Source: Rhizomicrobium electricum
Lineage (GTDB): Bacteria; Pseudomonadota; Alphaproteobacteria; Micropepsales; Micropepsaceae
Assembly (NCBI RefSeq): GCF_011762045.1
Contig: NZ_JAASQS010000007.1
Span: 124,001 to 188,000, forward strand
DNA length: 64,000 nt
Reading direction: 5' to 3'
In this document: one piece after another, positions 9,142 to 16,988 of the stretch
Layout: each line of letters starts with the position of its first letter
Position numbering within the stretch: the first letter of the stretch is position 1
Notes under the pieces: model-generated
Databases searched by the model: none
What the model was told of the DNA's origin: nothing
The model's input: only the letters and a program-made list of their open reading frames with translations
Made by a program: the position numbers and the translations under genes

Positions 9142-10100
9142 GACGGCCTCCTGCCCCATTCGGGCTTTTTGTATGCGATCCAGATAAACAACGCCGCGGC
9201 CGCCCACATGGGTATCGAAAGCAGCATGCCCATGCTGAACCAGCCTGCGATCATAGACTCCGAGTCACGGAAGAATTCGGATGAGGCGCGCGCCAACCCG
9301 TATCCGGCGAAGAACAGTCCGGTGACGAGGCCGGGACGTTCGTGCAGATGAAACCGCCGGATCGCCCATTGCAGCGCCGCGAACAAGAGGATGCCTTCGG
9401 TGAAGGCTTCGATGAGCTGGCTCGGATAGCGCGGCTCCAGTCCAGCCGGGCAACCGCGATAGAGCGCGTACAGGTTGCGGCTGCAGAACACCATGCCGAG
9501 CGGCGAGTCGGTGACCTTGCCCCACAGCTCGCCGTTGATGAAATTGGCGATGCGGCCGAAGAACAGCCCGATGGGCGCAACCGAACAGGCGAGATCGCCG
9601 ATCGCCAGGATGTTGAGTTTGCGGCGGCGGGCGAACAGAACCACCGCGAGCGCGACGCCGATCAGGCCGCCGTGGAACGACATACCCAGAAGGCGCGGCA
9701 TGTAGATATGGAACGTCTGCCCGAACAGATGGAGCGAACTCGGTTCCCAATAGGCGAGGAGGTTGAGCGGATTGGTAAGGTAGGCCATCGGCAATCCGCC
9801 GCAGTCGCGTCCGCCGGGCCAGAAGCCGCAGTAGAAAATGCCGTAGAACAGGTCGTAGCCGAGCCGGCCGCCGATGACGACGCCGAGCGTGGCCCAGACG
9901 AACAGATCGCCGATGTCTTCGGCCGTGGCCGGTGGCTTGCCGTCGAAGGGCGCCCGCCGCCACAGCGACTTCTGCGCCAGCATTTTCACGATCAGCCACC
10001 AGGCGGAAAGCAGCCCGGCGATATAGGACAGGGCGTACCAGCGGACCGCGAACGGACCAAGCTGGATGGCGACCGGATTGAACTCGGGATAGTCTAGCAT
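9138..10100 (-). CDS. lgt: Prolipoprotein diacylglyceryl transferase
   Basis: A 320-residue inner-membrane enzyme that transfers diacylglycerol from phosphatidylglycerol to the lipobox Cys of prolipoproteins. It shows about seven membrane segments, the periplasmic-facing SFHGGLIGV and the Lgt signature GRIANFINGELWG. MLDYPEFNPVAIQLGP at ATG 10100 matches the usual start; a GTG four codons upstream (10112) is possible. First gene of the lgt-midA-pgeF operon with 4-bp and 1-bp overlaps downstream. Confidence 0.96.
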   Translation of the reverse strand: MLDYPEFNPVAIQLGPFAVRWYALSYIAGLLSAWWLIVKMLAQKSLWRRAPFDGKPPATAEDIGDLFVWATLGVVIGGRLGYDLFYGIFYCGFWPGGRDCGGLPMAYLTNPLNLLAYWEPSSLHLFGQTFHIYMPRLLGMSFHGGLIGVALAVVLFARRRKLNILAIGDLACSVAPIGLFFGRIANFINGELWGKVTDSPLGMVFCSRNLYALYRGCPAGLEPRYPSQLIEAFTEGILLFAALQWAIRRFHLHERPGLVTGLFFAGYGLARASSEFFRDSESMIAGWFSMGMLLSIPMWAAAALFIWIAYKKPEWGRRPS

Positions 10101-10203
10101 TGAGGTTACCACGCGCTGCTTCGCCTTGGTCTGTCAAGAAGGCTTCGGTGAAGCTCCCGTAACAGGGACGCACTAGCAGATATTAGAGTCGGAACAAGGA
10201 CAT

Positions 10204-10458
10204 ATGCCGATGCAGAACGACAATCCCTTCCTCGACGGCCTTGCCAGGCTCTTCACCGATGCTGCCGGTGCGGCGCAAGGGGCAAAAAGCGAATTCGAAT
10301 CCTTCTTGAAACAACGCTTCGAAAAGCTGATTGCCGACATGGATCTGGTCCGCCGCGACGAATTCGAAGCCGTCAAGGCGATGGCCGCCAAGGCGCGGGA
10401 GGAAAATGAAGCCCTGGCCCGCCGCCTCGAAGCGCTGGAGCGGCGCACGACTCCGTGA
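10204..10458 (+). CDS. ubiK: UbiK/BMFP-family accessory factor
   Basis: An 84-residue protein. The N-terminal half has DNPFLDGLARLFTDAAGAAQ and the C-terminal half is a coiled coil with VRRDEFEAVKAMAAKAREEN and LARRLEALE, the signature of the BMFP/YqiC family. In E. coli the member UbiK assists the aerobic ubiquinone-biosynthesis complex and has membrane-fusogenic activity. AAGGA sits 7 bases before ATG 10204. It is divergent from lgt and upstream of ybjN and proC, a frequent alphaproteobacterial order. Confidence 0.9.
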   Translation: MPMQNDNPFLDGLARLFTDAAGAAQGAKSEFESFLKQRFEKLIADMDLVRRDEFEAVKAMAAKAREENEALARRLEALERRTTP

Positions 10459-10613
10459 TGTCGCGCCGCGGAGCCGCCGCTGAATCGGTGCCGCCCGAAA
10501 ACTGTGAATAGCGGAATCCGTCCCATGACGGTTTGAGTCAGACTCTTGTGCTTGCGCAAAATGTTGTGGCAGCTTGGCCCGCAACTGCTTCGTTTTGCGT
10601 CGCGCCTGGAGTC
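10449..10613. promoter_or_regulatory. Cluster of six GANTC (CcrM-type) sites before ybjN
   Basis: GANTC pentamers occur at 10449, 10482, 10514, 10535, 10541 and 10609, i.e. six in 165 bp; the pair at 10535-10545 forms GAGTC-A-GACTC. GANTC is the target of the cell-cycle methyltransferase CcrM in alphaproteobacteria, and clustered sites in promoters can make transcription methylation-dependent. Further sites lie before ubiK (10186) and before proC (11140, 11146). The regulatory role is inferred. Confidence 0.45.
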
Positions 10614-10619
10614 TGGTTA

Positions 10620-11123
10620 ATGACGGTCATCCACCAGGAACAATCCATCAGCCGGCCGCATCCGCTCGATCTTCTCGAGCGGACGGTGGAGGAGAACGGC
10701 TGGGCGTACGAGCGCGCCGGTGCCGACGAGCTCAATCTATCGGTGGCGGGACGCTGGTCGGACCATCATTTCAGCTTTACCTGGCGCGAAGATCTGGCCT
10801 CGCTGCATCTTTCGAGCGCGTTCGACATGCGCGTCAAAGGCGAAACCCGCCTCGTCGATATCGCCGCCCTGTTGATGTACATCAATGCCCGCCTGTGGAT
10901 CGGCCATTTCGACCTGTGGCCCGAGGACGGCACCATTGTTTTCCGCCACGCGATGATCTTCCCCGAGGCGCACGCCTCGGCTTCGCAGATGGAATGCCTG
11001 CTCAATCTGGCGCTGGAGGCCTGCGAGCATTATTACCCGGCGTTCCAGTTCGTGCTCTGGGGCGGCAAGTCGGCCCAAGAGGCCGTGGCCGCTGCCATCC
11101 TGGAGTGCCAAGGCCAAGCCTAG
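10620..11123 (+). CDS. YbjN-domain protein
   Basis: A 167-residue protein of the YbjN family (a type-III-secretion-chaperone-like fold). Visible marks are HPLDLLERTVEENGWAYER, a beta-rich centre WSDHHFSFTWREDLASLHLS, LLMYINARLWIGHFDLWPED and the end YPAFQFVLWGGKSAQEAV. The alphaproteobacterial form is conserved between ubiK and proC but has no assigned biochemical role. ATG 10620 begins MTVIHQEQS; the open frame continues upstream without conservation. The promoter region is rich in GANTC sites. Confidence 0.85.
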   Translation: MTVIHQEQSISRPHPLDLLERTVEENGWAYERAGADELNLSVAGRWSDHHFSFTWREDLASLHLSSAFDMRVKGETRLVDIAALLMYINARLWIGHFDLWPEDGTIVFRHAMIFPEAHASASQMECLLNLALEACEHYYPAFQFVLWGGKSAQEAVAAAILECQGQA

Positions 11124-11207
11124 CCGGCTCTAGAAGCGTGAATCGGAATCGATCAGAGTGTGCGATCCTCTTCCGTCTGAAGAGGACGATGATTCACGGA
11201 GGTTGAT

Positions 11208-12008
11208 ATGGGCACGCCAATTCTCATCGTCGGCGCGGGAAAAATGGGCACGGCCCTGATCCGCGGCTGGACACGGGTAGGCCTCGGTCCGATCACTGCC
11301 GTCGAGCCCAATCCGTCCGACGCGTTAAAGGAGACTTGCGTCAAGATCGTGCCGGCGCTGGACGCCGTACCGGTCGGCAAATGGCGCGCTGCCGTGGTGG
11401 CCCTGAAGCCGCATATCGTCCGCACCGAAGCTGCCAAGCTCGAAACGATCGCGAGCACCGGGACATTGATGATTTCCATCGCCGCCGGCACCGATACCGC
11501 ATTGCTGCATCGTGCTTGGGGCGAAAACGCGTCCATCGTGCGCGTCATGCCGAACACGCCCGGTGCGATCGGCAAGGGTGTCTCTGGGCTGTACGCCGTC
11601 CCTGGCGTATCGGCGGCCGACCGCGAATTTGCTCAGACGCTAATTGCTTCCATCGGTCAGACGGTGTGGCTGGACGAGGAAACCATGATCGATGCGGTCA
11701 CAGCCGTGTCGGGTTCGGGGCCCGCCTATATTTTCGCTGTTGTTGAGGCCCTGGCCAAAGCGGGCGAAGCGGCCGGGCTGCCGCCGGCGGTTGCGGCCCG
11801 TTTGGCACGGGCGACCGTGACCGGAGCGGGGGCCTTGCTCGAGGCCGACACACGCGATGTTGCTGCCCTGATCCGCGATGTCGCCACGCCGGGTGGCACC
11901 ACGGAAGCGGCATTGAAGCATTTGCAGGCCGCCAACGGTTTGCCGGATGTGATCGCGCGGGCGGTCGCTGCCGCCAAGGCGCGGGCCGAGGAATTGGCAC
12001 GCGGCTGA
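11208..12008 (+). CDS. proC: Pyrroline-5-carboxylate reductase
   Basis: A 266-residue cytosolic enzyme that catalyses the last step of proline synthesis, reducing pyrroline-5-carboxylate with NAD(P)H. It has the N-terminal Rossmann motif LIVGAGKMGTALIRGW, the segment RVMPNTPGAIGKGVSGL and the C-terminal family signature VTAVSGSGPAYIF followed by DVATPGGTTEAAL. GGAGG lies before ATG 11208. Convergent with the TBDR gene at 12050. Confidence 0.96.
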   Translation: MGTPILIVGAGKMGTALIRGWTRVGLGPITAVEPNPSDALKETCVKIVPALDAVPVGKWRAAVVALKPHIVRTEAAKLETIASTGTLMISIAAGTDTALLHRAWGENASIVRVMPNTPGAIGKGVSGLYAVPGVSAADREFAQTLIASIGQTVWLDEETMIDAVTAVSGSGPAYIFAVVEALAKAGEAAGLPPAVAARLARATVTGAGALLEADTRDVAALIRDVATPGGTTEAALKHLQAANGLPDVIARAVAAAKARAEELARG

Positions 12009-12021
12009 CCCTCTGCGGAAA

Positions 12022-12037
12022 ATGCGCCGCGGCGCAT
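12022..12037. terminator. Perfect 16-bp palindrome between convergent genes
   Basis: ATGCGCCG followed directly by CGGCGCAT lies in the 41-bp gap between the stop codons of proC and the TBDR gene. A hairpin here could act on both transcripts, but there is no T-run, so intrinsic termination is doubtful. Confidence 0.35.
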
Positions 12038-12049
12038 GTCCGGCGGAGC

Positions 12050-15000
12050 TCACATCCGGTAGTGCAAGCCGACAGTAATGCGGCGGCCGTAATCGACCAC
12101 ATCGAGGACTTGCTCGGCGAAGCGTCCGCGGGTCGAGTAGGTCGAATTGAGGACGTTCATCACCTCGCAATAGACGTCGATGTTGTCGCTCAGGGCATAG
12201 CTGGTCGACATATCGATATTCCAGCTCGTGTCGACAAAGGTGGGTTCGGCACCGAAAGCGGAATAGTTCTGCTGTTGTCCGAAATGATCGAGATAGCTGT
12301 CGCGCCAGTTGGCTGCGATGCGAATCTCAAATCCGCCCTTGTCGTAAAATGCGATCAGATTGGCGGAATCGGCCAATCCCGTCACTGCGAACCCGCTGGT
12401 GGTAAGGTCGTGCGGATCGTAGGGCTTGTTGGAACCGACCAGCGTGCCGTTGACTTGAAAGCCGAAGCCGGTGTCGCCGAACACGTGCTGCAACGCCACC
12501 TCTAGGCCGTAGACATGGGCGGTCGGTCCGTTGATGTAGGATGAGATCCGGAAGATCGCCGGCGCACCGGTTGTCGGGTCGATGACGTTGTTGATCGTCT
12601 GGGCTTTGGCGCTCGAGACGATGAAATTGGTCACGTTTTTGAAGAAGCTGTTGATCGAAATGTACGAATTCGGCGCGTAATACCAGTCCGTCGCGAGATC
12701 GACGTTATCCGATAGGTATGGCTCCAGGTCCGAATTGCCGCCGGTTGCCACCAGCGAGCCGACACGTTCGGACGCCGTCAGGTTCATGATCGGCGTGAGA
12801 TAGTTCAGCGGCGGCCTCGTCAGCGTGCGCGAGGCGCTGAGCCGGACATCGACCGCATCACTGAGTTCCAGGGTAAGATCGATATTGGGTAGTATGTAAT
12901 AATAACTCCGGTGATTGCTGACCGGCTTTTCGTAGTCGTAGGAGACCTGGAAGGCGGTGTGATCCGACGGCATTACCGAAAGCGCAGTAGGCAAGCGCTG
13001 GATGCCGTCGGAGGTGACGTCGGTGGACTCGGCGCGCAGGCCGGCGTGATATCGCAGCGACAGCCCTTTCACCGTGGATCTTCCGGTCACCACCAGATAG
13101 CCTGCGAAATTATCCTCATGGATGCGCTGATAGTTGGCCGGGTCGAACGCCAGCGAGAATTTGCCCCGATAGGCCGGGCTGCAGCAGCCCCAATTGAATC
13201 CCGGAATCGTCGTCGGCGTCACGGGATCGCCCAGGCTTTCGATGTGGCTGATCACCGCCACGGGATCAAAGCTGAGAATGCGCGCCGGCAAGGCGTCCGC
13301 CCCGTGCCAGCCCGAGATGAAATTCGCCGTCGAGAAGCTTGCGGTGAACAGGTTTGCTGGCAAAGAGACGCCGGCAGGAAGTCCGGCTGCGCCGCCTGTC
13401 GAATAGGTATTGTGGGAAGCGGGACCATAGCCGGAAAACGCCTGCCAATGGTTGTTGGCGAAATCCTGATAGTTCGCCAGCGTCATGTGATTGGAGAGGT
13501 GATGGAAACCGGCGGCGATCCGCAGCGGTTCGTCTTCCCAGCTCACTTCGAGTTTGGCCTGATTGACGAGATAGCGGTTGCGCTGGCCGATCATCACGAC
13601 AACGTGCGACCCCAGCAGACTGGGATCGAGAAAGCGGTCCGCATCACCGTGCGGTCCATACGCCGTATAGTAAGGCAAAACGTGATTGCCGCCGGCCGCC
13701 ACTGAAATGCCGATATCGCTGCCGTTGATGCCCGTCGGCGTCGAAGGGCCGTATCCGATATTGGCGCTGTACTCGCCGAGCTGTCCGCCCGGATTGAGCG
13801 ACGACAGTGCGAGATCGACATCGGCGAGAATTGTGAAATGGTCGTCCGGCTGGATGCGCAGGTTGGCGCCGATATCGTAGCTCTGCAGCACCTGTTCGTT
13901 GATCTGCGCATCGAAATCGGTCGGCGTGTTGGGACGTACGAAACCGGTAATGGTGCCGTCCTTGGACGTCGTCACGTGCCGCATTTCGGAGGCGTTATTC
14001 CAGATGGCGTAGCCGTTCTGCCGTTCCTTGAGGTCGTTGCGCGTGAAGTTGGCGTTGACCGTCGCCTGCACCCGGTCCGATGGCTGCCACTGTAGAACGG
14101 CCAGTGCGTTCTCCCGCATCTGCCAGTTTCGGATCTGATAGACGCCGTAGTCCTGAATGTACCAAACCGGCCGCGATGTATCGGGGTTCGGCGTCGGGCC
14201 GCAGGTCTGGGTCGCTCCGGCGAACTGGCACGGATCGAGATAAGTGCCCTCCCAGCCCCACACCGAGGCTTCATTGCTGCGGCTCTTGGTTTCGGCATAC
14301 GCCCCAGCCACAAGCACGCCGAAGCGTCCGCCGGCAAAGGTGTCGCTGATCAGCACGTTGCCGTTGGGCGTGAAGTGCCCAGTTTCCGGCGTGTAGGTGG
14401 TCGATGCCGAGGCCACAAGCCGACGGCCCGGCGTATCGAGCGGTTTGGGATAGATGACGTTGATGGTGGCGCCGATGGCACCGGCCGAAAGCGACGGATC
14501 GGGACTCTTGAGGATATCGACTTCCTGCACCAGGTCGGAATTGAGTGCGGAGAAGTCGAAGGCGCGATTGGAGACGCCGGACGGGATCTTCCGGCCTTCG
14601 AACAGGGTTTCGTTGAAGGTCGGCCCGAAGCCGCGCACGGTGATTTCGGTCGGCTCGCCGGTCGAGGAGTTGATGCCGCTGAGGCTGGTCACGGCACGAT
14701 TGACCGTCACGCCGGGGACGCGCATCAGCGCGGTGGCGAGATTGGCGTCCGGAAAACGTCCCGTATCTTCGTGCGTTATGGCGTCGATCAGGCCGACTGC
14801 GCTGCGCTTGATGGAGAGATTGCGTTCCAGCGAGCCGCGGATGCCGGTCACGATGATGGTTTCGGGCTCGCGAACGGTAGCCGCCCGAGGTGTTTCAGGG
14901 AGGGCTTCCGGTGCTTCCGGCTCAGTCGGGCGAACGGCTGGAGCAAGCGGGCGGACGATGAGTCCGCCGATGCCGTCGGATACGACTTCTAGACCGGAGC

Positions 15001-15256
15001 CGGCGATGGCACTGGAGATCGCATCGATGGCAGACATCTTGCCGTTCACGGCAGCCGCGAGGCGGTCGCGCACGGTTTCGGGCGCGAACAGGACGTTCAC
15101 CCCCGTTTGATGGGCGATATCCTTGAGCGATTGGGCCAGAGGCTCGGCGGGAACATGAACCTCGCCTGCGCAGGCGAGCGTTCCGCTGGCCGCCAACACC
15201 GCTGCCGTCGCCCAGTGTCCTAACCGACGAGGTCCCGGTGTTTTGCCCCCGACCAT
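12050..15256 (-). CDS. STN-domain TonB-dependent outer-membrane receptor (transducer type)
   Basis: A 1068-residue receptor. The order is a signal peptide (to about residue 30), a secretin/TonB short N-terminal domain (LAQSLKDIAHQTGVNVLFAP, residues about 35-105), a Pro-rich linker, a plug beginning ETIIVTGIRGSLERNLS with ALMRVPGVTVNR, and a long beta-barrel ending in VGLHYRM. The STN domain binds FecR-type anti-sigma factors, and fecI- and fecR-like genes lie directly upstream, so it both imports a ligand and signals its presence. Its plug resembles carbohydrate-type receptors of Caulobacter and Xanthomonas more than classical FecA. The ligand is unknown; no siderophore genes are near. Confidence 0.9.
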   Translation of the reverse strand: MVGGKTPGPRRLGHWATAAVLAASGTLACAGEVHVPAEPLAQSLKDIAHQTGVNVLFAPETVRDRLAAAVNGKMSAIDAISSAIAGSGLEVVSDGIGGLIVRPLAPAVRPTEPEAPEALPETPRAATVREPETIIVTGIRGSLERNLSIKRSAVGLIDAITHEDTGRFPDANLATALMRVPGVTVNRAVTSLSGINSSTGEPTEITVRGFGPTFNETLFEGRKIPSGVSNRAFDFSALNSDLVQEVDILKSPDPSLSAGAIGATINVIYPKPLDTPGRRLVASASTTYTPETGHFTPNGNVLISDTFAGGRFGVLVAGAYAETKSRSNEASVWGWEGTYLDPCQFAGATQTCGPTPNPDTSRPVWYIQDYGVYQIRNWQMRENALAVLQWQPSDRVQATVNANFTRNDLKERQNGYAIWNNASEMRHVTTSKDGTITGFVRPNTPTDFDAQINEQVLQSYDIGANLRIQPDDHFTILADVDLALSSLNPGGQLGEYSANIGYGPSTPTGINGSDIGISVAAGGNHVLPYYTAYGPHGDADRFLDPSLLGSHVVVMIGQRNRYLVNQAKLEVSWEDEPLRIAAGFHHLSNHMTLANYQDFANNHWQAFSGYGPASHNTYSTGGAAGLPAGVSLPANLFTASFSTANFISGWHGADALPARILSFDPVAVISHIESLGDPVTPTTIPGFNWGCCSPAYRGKFSLAFDPANYQRIHEDNFAGYLVVTGRSTVKGLSLRYHAGLRAESTDVTSDGIQRLPTALSVMPSDHTAFQVSYDYEKPVSNHRSYYYILPNIDLTLELSDAVDVRLSASRTLTRPPLNYLTPIMNLTASERVGSLVATGGNSDLEPYLSDNVDLATDWYYAPNSYISINSFFKNVTNFIVSSAKAQTINNVIDPTTGAPAIFRISSYINGPTAHVYGLEVALQHVFGDTGFGFQVNGTLVGSNKPYDPHDLTTSGFAVTGLADSANLIAFYDKGGFEIRIAANWRDSYLDHFGQQQNYSAFGAEPTFVDTSWNIDMSTSYALSDNIDVYCEVMNVLNSTYSTRGRFAEQVLDVVDYGRRITVGLHYRM

Positions 15257-15330
15257 GTGCCCCCTCGAGACGGACTATCCGCCTGACCTGATTGAGGATC
15301 AGTGATGATCAGCATATGCCTCCCCTGCCG

Positions 15331-16275
15331 TCAGGTTCTATTTGCCGGAGCCGGATACGGCTCAAGCCTGACCTGATCTTTCTCGACTTCCAGTATGACC
15401 GGAAGCAGGCTGGCAATGGAATGGGCAAACGCCACATTATCGCCAACCCGATAGACGCCGCTGATCCGCAGTCTCGCTACGGTTGCATCGGTGACGGCCA
15501 ATTTGACCACCGAATACCGGTTCATCTCCCGGATAGCGTCGGAGATGGCTTCATTGTCGAAGACCACCTGTCCGGTTTGCCAGGCCAGCAGAGGCGCCAG
15601 ATTGGGCCGGTCGGTGCGGCTGCCATGTTCGCCGGCAATGAAGCGGTCCCCGGCGCGCAACGCATAGTTCTGCCCGGCGCCGTTGGCTGAGACCTCGGCC
15701 GCCCCCTGGGTCAGCACCACGCAAACCTCGTTTCCGTCGCGGCGAATGTCGAACGTGCAATGCCGCGCAGTCACCCTATCTGCCGCCGCATCGACTACGA
15801 ATGGGCGCTTGTCATTCTCCTGCAGGTGGAAATTGCAGCGTCCGCGTTCCAGAGCCACGGTGCGGGTGGTGCTGTCGAAATGGGCGCGGATCTTGGTGTC
15901 TGCGTCCAGGAAAACCTGTGTCCCGTCTGGAAGAACAGCATGTTTCTGTTCGCCAATTCCCGTTTCGTACGTGCTGGCCGCCGCTTGCTGCCAGACGGCG
16001 ACAAGAACGCCGGCAGCCGCCAGCGATCCTACTCCGGCCAGAACCGCGCGCCGGTGGGTACGCCGCGGCAGAGCAATCGGCTCATCCCAAGCCGCTCCTG
16101 CAGCTTCCCAGATTTCGGTGACCCTTTCGAACGCGATGGCATGCCGTGTGTCCCTGGCGAGCCAAGCCCGGAACGCCGTCTCGTCGTCGGCGCATTTGTC
16201 GTCGGCCCGGAGGCGGGCAAGCCACGCCGCCGCCTCAGCCCTGATTTCGGGGGAAATATCGGTTACCAACGCCAT
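15331..16275 (-). CDS. FecR-family anti-sigma factor / sigma regulator
   Basis: A 314-residue protein. The cytoplasmic N-terminal part (DUF4880-like, EAAAWLARLRADD, FRAWLARDTRHAIAFERV) should bind the sigma factor. One membrane segment lies at about residues 84-102 (AVLAGVGSLAAAGVLVAVW). The periplasmic FecR domain has VLPDGTQVFLDADTKI and a C-terminal region that would contact the receptor's STN domain. The start is one base after the sigma-factor stop (TGATATG). It transmits receptor occupancy to the ECF sigma factor. Confidence 0.92.
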   Translation of the reverse strand: MALVTDISPEIRAEAAAWLARLRADDKCADDETAFRAWLARDTRHAIAFERVTEIWEAAGAAWDEPIALPRRTHRRAVLAGVGSLAAAGVLVAVWQQAAASTYETGIGEQKHAVLPDGTQVFLDADTKIRAHFDSTTRTVALERGRCNFHLQENDKRPFVVDAAADRVTARHCTFDIRRDGNEVCVVLTQGAAEVSANGAGQNYALRAGDRFIAGEHGSRTDRPNLAPLLAWQTGQVVFDNEAISDAIREMNRYSVVKLAVTDATVARLRISGVYRVGDNVAFAHSIASLLPVILEVEKDQVRLEPYPAPANRT

Positions 16276-16276
16276 A

Positions 16277-16762
16277 TCACCAATCTCGAGTCCATTCGGT
16301 CAAAAACAGCGCCGCTTTCGCAATGTGTTTTTCCACGGCGCTCTGGCTGATTCCGAGATGAATCGCGATCTCGCGGTATTTCATCCCTTGCAGCCGGTGC
16401 ATCAAAAAAATCTCCCGCGTCCGCGGCGTCAGCCTGGCGAGGCCTTCCTTCACCCTAGCTAGACGTGCGCGGGCCGCGATTACCTCATCTTGCAATGGCG
16501 CGTCGTCAGGCCGCTGAACGTCCTGATTGAGGTCGTCCGGCGCCCACAGTCGCTCGTGCCGATGGATATCGATAGCAATATTACTCGCTGTCCGCAGGAG
16601 AAAGGCGCTCGGATTATCAACGGCATGACCGGCACGGTACTGCTCCAGGCGGATATAGGCGCTGTGCAGCAAATCTTCCGCGTCGCCGCGGCCGCGGGTG
16701 TGACGCATCACCAGCTTAAGCAGCTTGTTCCAATAAGCCCGGTCGGAAGGCTCCTCGGCCAT
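16277..16762 (-). CDS. FecI-like ECF RNA polymerase sigma factor
   Basis: A 161-residue protein with sigma region 2 (HTRGRGDAEDLLHSAYIRLE, with LRTASNIAIDIHRHE after it) and region 4 (LTPRTREIFLMHRLQGMKYR and HLGISQSAVEKHIAKA). Size, domain content and the order sigma, FecR, STN receptor identify a cell-surface-signalling ECF sigma factor. It probably drives the receptor gene and perhaps genes elsewhere. The 226 bp upstream (16763-16988) holds its promoter and the hairpins ending the RND operon. Confidence 0.92.
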   Translation of the reverse strand: MAEEPSDRAYWNKLLKLVMRHTRGRGDAEDLLHSAYIRLEQYRAGHAVDNPSAFLLRTASNIAIDIHRHERLWAPDDLNQDVQRPDDAPLQDEVIAARARLARVKEGLARLTPRTREIFLMHRLQGMKYREIAIHLGISQSAVEKHIAKAALFLTEWTRDW

Positions 16763-16906
16763 TCTTTCCCCCTGATGGAGCTAACTATATCAGCGGTCCG
16801 TGCGGGCTCAGACGTCAAATTTCCACGATGGTAACGAATGGTATCAGGCGCAATCCTCGGACATATCGCGCGTTTTGGAGCGGCGCGTGCGATAAATCCC
16901 TGAAAT

Positions 16907-16937
16907 GACGCGAGGGCGCAGCGAGCGCTCTCGCGTC
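16907..16937 (-). terminator. Hairpin downstream of the RND operon
   Basis: Arms GACGCGAG (16907-16914) and CTCGCGTC (16930-16937), with an inner GCGC/GCGC pairing, form a long stem. It lies about 50 bp past the RND pump stop codon on the transcribed strand. There is no clear T-run. Confidence 0.4.
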
Positions 16938-16956
16938 GGTTTACCAACTTCCCCAA

Positions 16957-16982
16957 CCGGTGACGAAAAGACGCGTCACCGG
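16957..16982 (-). terminator. Second hairpin immediately after the RND pump gene
   Basis: CCGGTGACG (16957-16965) and CGTCACCGG (16974-16982) give a perfect 9-bp stem with an 8-base loop, starting 6 bp beyond the pump stop codon. With the hairpin at 16907-16937 it probably ends the operon and stabilises the transcript. Confidence 0.5.
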
Positions 16983-16988
16983 CTGATT

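Noticed and set aside
15297-15310. Short inverted repeat GATCA-GTGA-TGATC between FecR and receptor genes
   Set aside because: Five-base arms are too short to claim a regulatory site or attenuator.
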